Part shown: piece after piece, positions 1 to 8,293 of the stretch
Numbering within the stretch: the stretch's first letter is position 1
Layout of the letters: each line of letters begins with the position of its first letter
Source of the DNA: JAZLIT01 sp045617525
Lineage (GTDB): Bacteria > Bacillota > Bacilli > Bacillales_A > Planococcaceae
Direction: 5' to 3'
Assembly: GCA_045617525.1 (NCBI GenBank)
Contig: JAZLIT010000176.1
Location: forward strand, 1 to 32,208
Length of the DNA: 32,208 bases
Notes under the pieces: model-generated
What the model was told of the DNA's origin: nothing
Databases searched by the model: none
The model's input: the letters and a program-made list of their open reading frames with translations, nothing else
Position numbers and translations under genes: made by a program

Positions 1-12
1 CTAAAATTTAAG

Positions 13-339
13 TTAGTTAGGTTCTTTGATATTTTCTCTATATTTTTGGTATAACTGTGTAACTATGTGCCTTGCATCTTTACAATCTTTGCAATTATCT
101 TCGGTCATTTCTTCCATTAAAGCAATGTAAAAATTTTGGAGTACAATGTATGTTGTTTCATCAACAACCCTATTTCTTTCGCCTAAAGTAATTTCTCTAT
201 CGTGTTTTACTAGCCAACCATTTGCTTGAAGATACATAATACAAGCATCTTGTGTGAAATCTTTTAGCATAAAATGAGTGTCTGTATCTTCTGTTTCTCC
301 ATTTATACAAGTAGAACATTCTTTACAATCAAAAGTCAT
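13..339 (-). CDS. Hypothetical small protein with N-terminal Cys cluster, end of tail operon
   Basis: This is a 108-residue protein I do not recognise. It has an N-terminal Cys group (C5, C8, C11) and a later Cys pair in a DNCKDCKDAR stretch, so a small metal-binding domain is possible but unproven. The start is supported by an AGGAGATAAACA ribosome site directly before ATG. It is the last gene of the leftward tail operon, about 30 bp after the final tail-fibre gene. If the genome is circular, the next gene downstream is the HTH protein at 32147-31872. It could be a tail-tip accessory or fibre chaperone by position only; no motif supports a function. Confidence 0.75.
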   Translation of the reverse strand: MTFDCKECSTCINGETEDTDTHFMLKDFTQDACIMYLQANGWLVKHDREITLGERNRVVDETTYIVLQNFYIALMEEMTEDNCKDCKDARHIVTQLYQKYRENIKEPN

Positions 340-369
340 TGTTTATCTCCTATTCTTTATCACATTTTG

Positions 370-1131
370 TTACGATATTATGCCACCATTTTTCTTAAAT
401 TCTACAGCAAAGGTATATGTTGCTGTGTCTGTTGATAACATTGTTATATTTAGCTTTCCACTATTTAAATACACATTATATACTTTTACATTTAATGGGT
501 TGTAATGAGATGCATACCTAGTTGTTACAATAGGTATATAATCTGTACTATTTACACCATCTGGAAGAGTTAATAACAGACTTTTTGAAGTATTTGCTGT
601 TAATGTAACGCTAAGTGTATATGCTTTATCCAAACGTTTTAAACTATTGTTTATAGTATCTTCTGCAGCTTTAGCTCTGGCCACTTCAGCGTCTATAATT
701 TCTTTTATAGTTTTAGCTTTGGCGGCAGTTACTACTAAATCGCTTACAGTGGTTTCATTTATGTTATAAGTTGCAAGCTGGAACTCAAAAACACCATTCT
801 TATAATTAGCGTCATACTCTTTTACAAGTTCGCTTCGTGTTGTGACTGCTTCTGTCATAAATTCCACCGGCTCAGAACTGCCAAGATCTAAACGAACCCA
901 AAGCTGGCCCTTTTTTGAGCCGCCGCCGCTTGTCTCTACTTCAATGTCCTGTCCTACTATCTCCACCAGACCGCCTAAAAGCCTTATATAGCCGTCTGAA
1001 ATATGCAAAAGGTTAAGTCCTAAGCTTGTTATATTACAGCCTTCTATTACACCGTTATAGCCGTTATCGTATAATATTCTGTCGTCGGTTGGTGTTACCG
1101 TGCTGTCTTCCCATTGTACTAATTTAATCAT
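370..1131 (-). CDS. Tail fibre / baseplate tip protein, paralogue of 1874-2557
   Basis: A 253-residue tail-tip protein. Its first 150 or so residues match those of the protein at 1874-2557 closely (KLVQW.-STVTPTDDRILYDNG near the start, FQLATYNINE around 120-130), while the C-terminal 100 residues differ. The shared part probably docks onto the baseplate and the variable part (short alpha-helical stretch near 145-170, then a beta-rich end) probably contacts the host surface or partner fibres. The start has an AGGAGG ribosome site. Function is inferred from position after hub and fibre genes and from the conserved-head/variable-tail pattern; no enzymatic motif is seen. Confidence 0.72.
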   Translation of the reverse strand: MIKLVQWEDSTVTPTDDRILYDNGYNGVIEGCNITSLGLNLLHISDGYIRLLGGLVEIVGQDIEVETSGGGSKKGQLWVRLDLGSSEPVEFMTEAVTTRSELVKEYDANYKNGVFEFQLATYNINETTVSDLVVTAAKAKTIKEIIDAEVARAKAAEDTINNSLKRLDKAYTLSVTLTANTSKSLLLTLPDGVNSTDYIPIVTTRYASHYNPLNVKVYNVYLNSGKLNITMLSTDTATYTFAVEFKKNGGIIS

Positions 1132-1140
1132 TTAAACCTC

Positions 1141-1872
1141 CTAAACCGCTGTCATTGTTGCCATATATACATTTCCATAGTGATCTGTTGTCGCATGTGC
1201 ACCAGCGAAGCCCCATCTTATTGTCTGCCCTGCTGTCATAGGCACCTCAAAAGAACCGCTTCGTTGATTAGAAACCAGCACGCCATTTCGATATACAAAA
1301 TAACTTCTTGTATCTTCAGACGGAAAGCTCCATTTGAAATAAACAACTCCTGTTTCTGGAACCTGCCAGCTTTCATTATAATCATAGTTATTATTAGGCT
1401 CTGTATGCTTTAAATCAGCCATATGTGGGGTGTATGCCAGCGTACCTGTTGCGCTTAATATTTCTCCGTTGCTTTTTACTGCAATTTTTACACCCTTTTT
1501 TATGTTTGCCGCAGCTAAATTCGAAGCGCTAACTGCTCCTACTGTTACACCGCTTAAAAACTTGCCACTGTCAGGACTAATTGTTTGCGCTGTAGTTTTT
1601 GCATAAGCTGTTTTAGTTTGCGTAGGTGTTGCGTTAACTGTAACCTTACCAGAACCATTATGATAACCAGCAGGCACTGTGTATTCCTGCTTTGCTGTAC
1701 TTGGTGTGAACGTTTTACTTACAGCGCCATTATTAGGCATTGTTCCTGTGCCTACTTCGTCTCCTGTGTCTTTTCCTAAATATGTTTTTCCACTTAATAC
1801 GTGGCCTTTTTCTGCTGTTGCTTCGTCGCTTGTGACTCCGCCGCCGTATTTCATCAATAAACCTTCAGCCAT
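1141..1872 (-). CDS. Tail fibre protein with Gly/Thr-rich beta repeats
   Basis: 243 residues, rich in Gly, Thr, Ala and Lys. The opening (MAEGLLMKYGGGVTSDEATA) followed by repeats such as VGTGTMPNNGAVS and AGYHNGSGKVTV resembles the beta-repeat tail-fibre segments widespread in clostridial phages. The last 90 residues, with several Trp and Tyr residues (ESWQVPETGVVYFKWSF), look like a compact beta-sandwich, perhaps carbohydrate-binding or receptor-binding. A GGGGGC ribosome site precedes ATG. It is sandwiched between the two paralogous fibre genes with gaps of 1-9 bp, so all three are probably made together and assembled at the tail tip. Confidence 0.78.
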   Translation of the reverse strand: MAEGLLMKYGGGVTSDEATAEKGHVLSGKTYLGKDTGDEVGTGTMPNNGAVSKTFTPSTAKQEYTVPAGYHNGSGKVTVNATPTQTKTAYAKTTAQTISPDSGKFLSGVTVGAVSASNLAAANIKKGVKIAVKSNGEILSATGTLAYTPHMADLKHTEPNNNYDYNESWQVPETGVVYFKWSFPSEDTRSYFVYRNGVLVSNQRSGSFEVPMTAGQTIRWGFAGAHATTDHYGNVYMATMTAV

Positions 1873-1873
1873 A

Positions 1874-2557
1874 TTATGCCCCCTTAATAATTAAATTTAT
1901 TGCAGTTGCTGGGCGCTTGTTGTAACAATAAAATGTTACTGTGCCGTCATCAGTTACAAGTCTATCTATACAAGCATATGCTTTGTTCATATCTTTATAG
2001 CTTGCAGCGCTTGGCGTTCCTGGTGTTCCCATTGCTACAAACGGCCTGCTTTTCTTGTCCATGCGTGGCATTTTAATTGTCTGCGTATATGGTGCGCTGG
2101 TTGTCCATCCGTTAACCGGCAATGTCACAAAATTAGTCTCCGCCAAATCGTTTACAACCAACTGACTTATAGTGTTTTCGTTTATCTTATATGTGGCTAG
2201 CTGCAGCTCATAAACACCGTTATCAAAATTGGCGTTTACGTCTTTAGTTAAAGTAGTCAATACTGCTGCCGCCTCTGTCATTATTGCAGCTGGTGTTATA
2301 CTGTCAAAATTTAAACGGATCCATATTTGACCGTTTACAGTACCGCCGCGCGATACTTCACACTCTACGTCGGTTTGCTCAACTTCAATAAGGCCACCGC
2401 GCATTTTTATATATCCCTGTGCTATTCTTAGTTTGTTTGCTCCTATGTGGCTTATTTCGCAGCCTTTAATTATTCCGCAAAAGCCATTGTCATATAATAT
2501 TCTGTCGTCGGTTGGTGTTACCGTAGAACCTTCCCATTGCACTAATTTAATAGCCAT
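1874..2557 (-). CDS. Tail fibre / baseplate tip protein, paralogue of 370-1131
   Basis: 227 residues. Residues 1-140 are homologous to the protein at 370-1131, including at DNA level near the start codon, where the two genes share almost the same stretch. The C-terminal 85 residues differ: here they contain NGWTTSAPYTQTIKMPRM and end in a short domain (YCYNKRPATAINLIIKGA) resembling small beta-domains found at the ends of baseplate proteins. It follows the tail hub gene by one base and starts at an ATG with an AGGAGA site. A structural role at the tail tip is likely; which of the two paralogues binds the receptor cannot be told. Confidence 0.73.
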   Translation of the reverse strand: MAIKLVQWEGSTVTPTDDRILYDNGFCGIIKGCEISHIGANKLRIAQGYIKMRGGLIEVEQTDVECEVSRGGTVNGQIWIRLNFDSITPAAIMTEAAAVLTTLTKDVNANFDNGVYELQLATYKINENTISQLVVNDLAETNFVTLPVNGWTTSAPYTQTIKMPRMDKKSRPFVAMGTPGTPSAASYKDMNKAYACIDRLVTDDGTVTFYCYNKRPATAINLIIKGA

Positions 2558-2558
2558 T

Positions 2559-3599
2559 CTATTTCAGTCTCCTTTTTAATATTTTAGTTAACTCCAGACG
2601 AATAGCGCCAAACATCAAAACGCAAGTGCCGTTCTTCTTAGATAAACCAGTAAAAATGGTATTGTATACATTTTCTCCGCGTATTATTTGCACGTTTTGC
2701 CCTATTCTGTACTGGCTAGCATTTACCAAGTCGTCGTCTTCCTGCACGGTTATCTCTATCAAATTGTTATATGCTGGCGGTGTCAGGTCTCGCTCTGCTC
2801 TCTCTCGTGATCTCTGCGCCCATTCTTCGCTTTTGCATCTAATAACAGAAAAAGCAAACACAACCGGAGTAACTCTGGAAGCTGGCGCGGTTGTTATATT
2901 TCCGTTTGCGTCTCTGTAAAATGTGGCGCGCTCTCCTGCTCCATTCGGGCTGTCGTTTATAATCGTTTCTTTGTTTGTGGCATTGTCGCTGTTTTTAATG
3001 ACAATATTTTTGCCAATTACGTTTGGCAAATCCGCTTCTATAACACGTGGCAATGCTACAACCTTTCCCACGGTTACATTTATTTCTTTTTTTCCGAGGT
3101 CTAAGCTAAAATTCACAGCTATTCCATACCGTTTTAGTGCATCCACGCAAACATCGAAAATATTTATAATTAGCTCGTCTGCCTCTTCTCCTATGGTTCC
3201 AGCTGTTGTGCTCGTCTTTTTGCAAGTCATGCCTTTTACGTTCTGGAACGTGTCGGGGTTGTTTATAAATGTTTTGGTTATAGCATTTACAAGCCAGTCT
3301 TCTACGCTGTTATATGCTCCTATTTCTGCGTCTACGTCTAACAATGATATAAACGGCTTAAACTTTATTTTCTTTGTCTTCTCGGTTGTTATAGCCGTAA
3401 CAATACCAGCGAAGCTTTCACTATTTGTGAAACTTTTAATTGATATAATATTTCCGACTTCAACCTGTGTTTGGCTTAATAGCTCAACTGTGTTTGTTGT
3501 TGGGCTCAAATAGTCGTCTTCATAAGAAAACGCCGGGATCTGTTGGCTCCCGACGTATTCAAAGTCAGTATTAAAAAATTCTACGTTATACAGTCTCAT
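2559..3599 (-). CDS. Tail hub / Gp37-like siphovirus tail protein
   Basis: 346 residues, placed directly after Dit and overlapping its end by 14 bp. The N-terminal beta-rich half (opening MRLYNVEFFN, with a GNIISIKSF segment) followed by a helical and beta second half matches the ReqiPepy6 Gp37-like tail proteins of Gram-positive siphophages, which form the hub closing the tail tube. Length is in the usual range for that family, and no separate endopeptidase domain is visible. The family call is from general sequence character and gene order (tape measure, Dit, hub, fibres); the order is the stronger argument. Confidence 0.72.
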   Translation of the reverse strand: MRLYNVEFFNTDFEYVGSQQIPAFSYEDDYLSPTTNTVELLSQTQVEVGNIISIKSFTNSESFAGIVTAITTEKTKKIKFKPFISLLDVDAEIGAYNSVEDWLVNAITKTFINNPDTFQNVKGMTCKKTSTTAGTIGEEADELIINIFDVCVDALKRYGIAVNFSLDLGKKEINVTVGKVVALPRVIEADLPNVIGKNIVIKNSDNATNKETIINDSPNGAGERATFYRDANGNITTAPASRVTPVVFAFSVIRCKSEEWAQRSRERAERDLTPPAYNNLIEITVQEDDDLVNASQYRIGQNVQIIRGENVYNTIFTGLSKKNGTCVLMFGAIRLELTKILKRRLK

Positions 3600-4413
3600 A
3601 TAGTTCGCGCCTCTCCAAATATAGTTTTATGTCGTTTGTGCCTTCTTGTGATACTCTTACAATATTTCGCCCATTTTCCAGCAATAAAAAGCGCTTTGTC
3701 GAAAAGTCGCTGTATTGGTAGCGGTCCACTACATTTGCGCCGTTGTGGTCCATTTCTTTTATGCTATATGGAATTGTTGTTGTGTCAATAACTAAACGGC
3801 GCCCTTCTGCTACTTGGCAATTTACTTTACCGGTGCAGCATTTTTCGCCGTTTATGAAATGAGACCATGAAGGATTTGTGCATGGCCCTATTAAAACTAA
3901 TTTTGTAGGGCATGACTTAAGGCTGGCCACGTCCATTGTTAAAGTCGAGCTGGTATTGTTTGAATAAATATAATTATATTTATAATTGTATATTTTACCG
4001 TAGCCTGTGGCGCCTTCGTTGCGGACTTCAAATGTCTTATACCATAGTCCGTGGGTGGCTATTTTGACTTTGCAATATAGCCCGCCCACCTCTTTTTCGC
4101 TCTTTTCTATTTTGTCAATTGAAGCCTCGATATAATACACGTCATCCGTAACATACATAAGTGTTAACGGTGTATAGTCGATAAAGCGCACAAATTCACG
4201 ATATTGTGAATACTCAGGCATAAATATTTTTCCTTCTATGCTCGCCTGCTTCAAAGTGTCTGTTAAAGTTACAAAGTTATTGCCTATAAATTCATAGCTT
4301 TTTTTGTGCTCCATGCCCAGTCCTGAAACTGAGTGCATGAAGCTTTCTTTTAAACTGTTAAGCGATATAGTGTCGCCGTTGCTGTTCATCAAATAAAATT
4401 CTCTAATATTCAT
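3586..4413 (-). CDS. dit: Distal tail protein (Dit)
   Basis: 275 residues. The N-terminus (MNIREFYLMNSNGDTISL) and the following beta-rich 130 residues resemble the Dit N-terminal domain, which forms a hexameric ring at the tail tip connecting tube and hub. The C-terminal half is a second beta-domain of the kind often acting as a carrier for fibres. Position immediately after the tape measure gene (stop and start overlap by one base) and before the hub is the canonical Dit location. Its 3' end overlaps the hub start. Assignment rests on order and overall fold pattern. Confidence 0.78.
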   Translation of the reverse strand: MNIREFYLMNSNGDTISLNSLKESFMHSVSGLGMEHKKSYEFIGNNFVTLTDTLKQASIEGKIFMPEYSQYREFVRFIDYTPLTLMYVTDDVYYIEASIDKIEKSEKEVGGLYCKVKIATHGLWYKTFEVRNEGATGYGKIYNYKYNYIYSNNTSSTLTMDVASLKSCPTKLVLIGPCTNPSWSHFINGEKCCTGKVNCQVAEGRRLVIDTTTIPYSIKEMDHNGANVVDRYQYSDFSTKRFLLLENGRNIVRVSQEGTNDIKLYLERRELYETV

Positions 4414-7400
4414 TAGTCCATAGCACCTCCCAGCGCTCTGTTAAGTTCTAAAGCCTTTGCATTTGCTGCATCAATAGCCGACTGCATAACACTGTTAACT
4501 GCATCCACTAGGCTGTCTCTTTGCGCTTCTATACCGCCTTTGATACCATCCGCGAATGACTGGCCCAGACCTTTTCCCGTTGAACTCTCGCCGCTCGAAT
4601 CTATTCCTAAAACATCCTGCGACGCTGACACGGCACCTTCTGCTACTGTTGTGCTGGATGTTTGCACACCTGTTAAGCCGTCAAGTATTGCCTTTGCCAT
4701 ACCTTCAACACCAGCACCCGCAACGGTTATAAGCTCGCCCATTGTCTCTGCGACGTCTTGGTTTATGTCGTCGTCTGTCTTTATGGTCTCAGTAACAAGC
4801 GCGTCCATTTTGTTTGTATAGTCTGTTTCAAAATCAGCCATTTGTCCTGCTAAACGGTCCAGCGCGACTTGCTGATCTGTCCAAGCGTCCATAACTTCCT
4901 GGTATGCGTCCGTGTCTTCTTCTGCTGCCGTTACCAGTTCGTGCAAATAACCTGCGCCTTCTATTCCCATTTGCTGGATAGAACCCAAAAGGCCTTCATC
5001 TAGCATGCCATCTTCTACCAACTGCATAGCGGTTGTCATGTCGTCGGCGTATTGGTTCATAACGTCAGTCTGGCTTTGCAGATTTGTTGCCATTTCGCCA
5101 ACGGTCAATTCCGACTCTCCGCTTAGCTCTTCAAAAAGTCCTATCTGTCCGCCGAGGCTTTCCTCTGCTGCCTTCTTTGCTTCTGCGTATTCAGTCTCTA
5201 GCGCTTGCAGTGCTCCGACTGTATCGCCTGTCATTGTCACAAAGCGGTCACGCCATAACACGGTTTTATTTGCCTGCTCTTCAAGGGCTCCGCTAGTTGT
5301 TGCAACCTGTGACTGATACCCTGTCATTGTGGCGCTTACTGCATCATACTGTCCTTGTAATTCTGCCAGCACGCCCTCTTGTTCTATTGCCTGCCCATCG
5401 AATGCTTCCGCGGCTGCTTTTGCACTGTTGTAGTTGTCTTCTAACTGCTGGATAGAATAACCAACGTCATCAATCCAAACATATTGCTGCTCATTGTTAA
5501 GCGCGTTTTCGTACTGCTCCTCCCAGTATGCCGCATTCTGCCAGCTTTGCGCCGACTGCTCCAGGATCTCATTTTTCGCTTTTTCTGCGTCGTATATCTG
5601 GTTGGCAATGTCTGCCATGTCCGCTTCTGCTGCCTGCACTAATAAAAGCGCCTGTCTGTTCTCGATTTGCTTCTCGATTTCTGCATTTGTTGCGGTCAGG
5701 TGTCCTGTCTCTTCATCCAGCGCCAAGTTAAGATCTGGCATTGCTCCGTTTAACTGGTCAACTATGGAAGCCATGCGCGACTGTTCGTCATTACTGAGTG
5801 TTTGCTGGCTGTTAAGGTCTAGCAGTTCGTCTTTTAAACTCTCAATAGTTGCCTGCTCAGTTTTTCGGCTGTCTATTGTCTCCTGCTTTGCGTCTACAAA
5901 CTCGCGCTCCTGCTCTATAAGCGCCTCGTTTTTCTCGATTAGTGCGCTTGTCTCGTCTGTTACCTCGTTTATGTCTTTTATATACATAACTAAGGCGGTA
6001 ACTACTCCACCTATGGCAGCAGCTATCCATCCCCACGGGCTCGCATTTTGTGCAGCATTAAGCGCAAGCTGTGCTATTGTGGTTCCTTCTGTTACTGCCT
6101 GCAATGCTGCCATTGCTGCGCTAATACCAGAAACAATTGTAGTGCCGACTTTAAATGCGATAAAGCCTGCAGTCATACCGCCCAAAATTGGGATAATCTC
6201 GTCTGCATGGTCTATAATCGTTTCAAGTGCTGAAACTAGCGGCGGTATAACGTCGCTCACTAGCTCTATAAGGTCGTCTTTGTTGGCTAATATAGCCGCC
6301 TCTATACGCTCCGCACCTTCGGTCACTGTGTCGGCCATTTCAACGCCTAGCTGATTTTTTACAGTGTCGCCAAGCTTAGATAAACGCTCCAGCGCGTCGG
6401 ATGTATCAACAAGCGCATCTATTGTCTCGTCTTCCATTACATAACCGAGGTCGGTTGCCTCTTCCTTTAATGCTTGGAAACCTTCTGAACCAGCTTGAAT
6501 AAGTGTATTTAAACTTTGTGCTGACTTTCCGAATATATCCATCGCCAGCGCGTCGCGTTCTGTTGCGTTATCAATGCCCTTTAATGCGTCGATAACTTCC
6601 CAGTACACCTCTTCACTATCTCTCAAGCTTCCGTCTGCGTTCTGTACTGCTACACCTAAACGCTTATAAGCTGCCTCGTATTTCTCAGAACCGCTGGCAG
6701 CGTTGCTCATTGCTCGCACATTCTTTGCCATTGAGCTAGTGACGGTCTGTACTGATACGTCTAACAACTTTTCGGAATAATAAAGCGCTTGTATCGTGTC
6801 AGTTGCTACGCCTGTCTGTGTGCTTAGTGTTTTTACGTCGTCGGCAAAATATGCGGCATTTGTTGCCATATCTACCATACCTTCGGCCACCTGTCCTGCT
6901 AGATCTGCTAGTTTCTGGAAGCCTTGCACAATTATTTCACTTGCTACATTGGCCTTTAATACGTCGCCAAATGATAACGCTTTCTGGCTTGCATCTTCTG
7001 TCTTGTCTCCGAACTCCTGCAGGCTTGCGTTGCTTCTGTCAAATGGGTTTTTAACTTCTTCCAGCGCTTGCCCGGTCTTCTCTACTTCGCCTTGCAATTT
7101 TGACAAATCAGCCTGTGCATAATTAAGGCCAGTCTGCCAAGAAGAAACGGCAGCAGTATTTTTGTTGTATGCCTGCTCTGCATTGTTAAGTTCGCCCTGC
7201 AGTTTAGCTACAAGCTCTTCTTGCACTTTTATTTCTTCGTTTGACGCTTCGCCGCTGGTCTTCATTGCGTCCAGTTCTTGCTTTGCTTTTTCAAGCTCTG
7301 CACTGTACTGCTCTACTGCCTGCGCACTTTCGCTCTGTCTGCTCTGTGCTGCTTCCAGCGCCTGCGCGTACACGTCAACTTTGTTCTGCTGCGTTTCGAG

Positions 7401-7589
7401 CTGTTTATTCAGTATGTCATACTTTGCAGTCAACGCCTCTAAACTGTCCTGATTATCGGCAAACGTAGCATTTGCTAGTTGCATTTCTGACTTCAATTCT
7501 TTTTGATCTGTTGTTATGTTTTTGAGCGCCTGACGGTATTCTTTTTCGCCTTCAAGTACAATTGACGCTCCAATTTTCGATAATGCCAT
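4413..7589 (-). CDS. Tail tape measure protein
   Basis: At 1058 residues this is the longest gene. The first 190 residues are heptad-rich coiled coil (many Gln, Glu, Lys, Ala). Around residues 465-535 lies a long hydrophobic stretch (IIPILGGMTAGFIAFKVG through WGWIAAAIGGVV), typical of the membrane-penetrating part of tape measure proteins. Another coiled coil follows near 550-620. It acts as the ruler for tail length and is ejected with the DNA. At about 0.15 nm per residue, as in lambda, the tail would be near 160 nm. It follows the frameshifted chaperone gene with no gap. No muralytic domain is evident. Confidence 0.95.
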   Translation of the reverse strand: MALSKIGASIVLEGEKEYRQALKNITTDQKELKSEMQLANATFADNQDSLEALTAKYDILNKQLETQQNKVDVYAQALEAAQSRQSESAQAVEQYSAELEKAKQELDAMKTSGEASNEEIKVQEELVAKLQGELNNAEQAYNKNTAAVSSWQTGLNYAQADLSKLQGEVEKTGQALEEVKNPFDRSNASLQEFGDKTEDASQKALSFGDVLKANVASEIIVQGFQKLADLAGQVAEGMVDMATNAAYFADDVKTLSTQTGVATDTIQALYYSEKLLDVSVQTVTSSMAKNVRAMSNAASGSEKYEAAYKRLGVAVQNADGSLRDSEEVYWEVIDALKGIDNATERDALAMDIFGKSAQSLNTLIQAGSEGFQALKEEATDLGYVMEDETIDALVDTSDALERLSKLGDTVKNQLGVEMADTVTEGAERIEAAILANKDDLIELVSDVIPPLVSALETIIDHADEIIPILGGMTAGFIAFKVGTTIVSGISAAMAALQAVTEGTTIAQLALNAAQNASPWGWIAAAIGGVVTALVMYIKDINEVTDETSALIEKNEALIEQEREFVDAKQETIDSRKTEQATIESLKDELLDLNSQQTLSNDEQSRMASIVDQLNGAMPDLNLALDEETGHLTATNAEIEKQIENRQALLLVQAAEADMADIANQIYDAEKAKNEILEQSAQSWQNAAYWEEQYENALNNEQQYVWIDDVGYSIQQLEDNYNSAKAAAEAFDGQAIEQEGVLAELQGQYDAVSATMTGYQSQVATTSGALEEQANKTVLWRDRFVTMTGDTVGALQALETEYAEAKKAAEESLGGQIGLFEELSGESELTVGEMATNLQSQTDVMNQYADDMTTAMQLVEDGMLDEGLLGSIQQMGIEGAGYLHELVTAAEEDTDAYQEVMDAWTDQQVALDRLAGQMADFETDYTNKMDALVTETIKTDDDINQDVAETMGELITVAGAGVEGMAKAILDGLTGVQTSSTTVAEGAVSASQDVLGIDSSGESSTGKGLGQSFADGIKGGIEAQRDSLVDAVNSVMQSAIDAANAKALELNRALGGAMD

Positions 7590-8224
7590 TTATAAGTCCC
7601 TCAAACTCGCTACTTTTTGTGGTTGCTCCATCTCTAAGGCATACATGCCTTGCTTTTCCAAATTAAAAAGCTTTTTGTATAATCTAAACTTGTCTATAAA
7701 CTCGCCTAAATACATATGACGAGCTTCTTTTTTTGTATGTCCCATGCTTCGCATAGCTACTAGTTCCACCCAGTCAAAGTCCACAGGCGCTGCTTCTCCT
7801 TCGTCTTCTTCGGCGCTCTGCTGGGTTTTTATTTTTTTGTGGCCATGCTCCTGTAAAACTCTTTTGTCAGTTCTAACGCCAACGCAAAAGGGTTCATGTC
7901 GCACAACATAACTATTTTTTTATTTGTTATCTTCTCAACTGGTCTGTTCTCTAGTTCTGCCTCTATCTGCAGTCCTTCCTGAACACATAAAGGCAAAAAG
8001 AAGTTCATTGCATCCATGCTCGGCTCTACTTTTTTATATAAAGTATTCCCTTTGCTGTCCTTCTTTGGTTCGCCTTTGCTGTTTTTTATTATTTCCCTAC
8101 CAGTTAATGCCATTTCAAATGCTGCCAGCGTGCCGAACTTTTCCTGCACCTGTGCAAGTACAAAATTATCGCATTTTAGGGGGTATTCTGCCCCGCTTAA
8201 TGTAATGCGTGCTAAATTGTCCAT
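7590..8224 (-). CDS. Tail assembly chaperone, -1 frameshift product (GT-like)
   Basis: After slipping at the A-run at 7832-7838, translation goes on through the -1 frame to 7590, adding 80 residues (starting IKTQQSAEED) to the 131 of the short form, about 211 in all. The extension contains FDWVELVAMRSMGHTKKEA and MYLGEFIDKFRLYKKLF, typical of the T-domain that contacts tail tube protein. The -1 frame has no convincing start of its own: its in-frame ATG at 7904 lacks a ribosome site and lies within the G frame. The extension ends one base before the tape measure gene. Confidence 0.87.
7829..7838 (-). other. Programmed -1 ribosomal frameshift site, A_AAA_AAA followed by UAA
   Basis: On the minus strand seven A residues lie in register A AAA AAA relative to the short chaperone frame and are followed at once by its stop codon TAA. 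This fits the X XXY YYZ slippery rule. The -1 frame stays open for 80 codons and reads CAC AAA AAA ATA AAA ACC across the site, joining the two halves without loss. Lys-Lys slippery runs of this kind are known in bacterial -1 frameshifting. Confidence 0.9.
7829..8224 (-). CDS. Tail assembly chaperone, short form (G-like)
   Basis: 131 residues ending ...MATKK and then TAA. It sits between major tail protein and tape measure, the fixed place of the lambda G-type tail assembly chaperone, which coats the tape measure protein during tail polymerisation. The ATG has a strong AAAGGAGGGA site. The coding end is ACA AAA AAA TAA, so ribosomes that slip back one base continue into the overlapping frame and make the longer form. 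The N-terminal beta-rich part followed by a helical C-terminus fits chaperones of this class. Confidence 0.9.
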   Translation of the reverse strand: MDNLARITLSGAEYPLKCDNFVLAQVQEKFGTLAAFEMALTGREIIKNSKGEPKKDSKGNTLYKKVEPSMDAMNFFLPLCVQEGLQIEAELENRPVEKITNKKIVMLCDMNPFALALELTKEFYRSMATKK

Positions 8225-8242
8225 GTTTCCCTCCTTTAACCC

Positions 8243-8282
8243 AAAAAAAGGGCGGTATGCGCCTTTTTTGGTGCCTCCGCCC
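8243..8282 (-). terminator. Intrinsic terminator after major tail protein gene
   Basis: On the minus strand GGGCGG (8282-8277) pairs with CCGCCC (8255-8250), followed by seven T. An inner GGCG pairing is also possible. It lies between the major tail gene and the chaperone gene, so it should lower, not abolish, expression of the tape measure and tail-tip genes relative to the abundant tube protein. Confidence 0.8.
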
Positions 8283-8293
8283 TAGTGTTCTTC

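Noticed and set aside
370..2557. Diversity-generating retroelement target
   Set aside because: No reverse transcriptase or template repeat is present in the window; the difference between the paralogues covers whole C-terminal domains.
2923..3513. 196-codon plus-strand open frame inside the hub gene
   Set aside because: Antisense shadow of the hub gene; hydrophobic composition arises from the reversed frame.
5494..6354. 286-codon plus-strand open frame inside the tape measure gene
   Set aside because: It lies fully antisense to the tape measure gene, is Ser/Ala/Cys-rich as typical of a reversed coiled-coil gene, and has no ribosome site.
7590..7904. Separate 104-residue gene after the tail chaperone
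   Set aside because: The ATG at 7904 has no ribosome site and the first 24 residues lie within the G frame; -1 frameshift explains the reading frame better.
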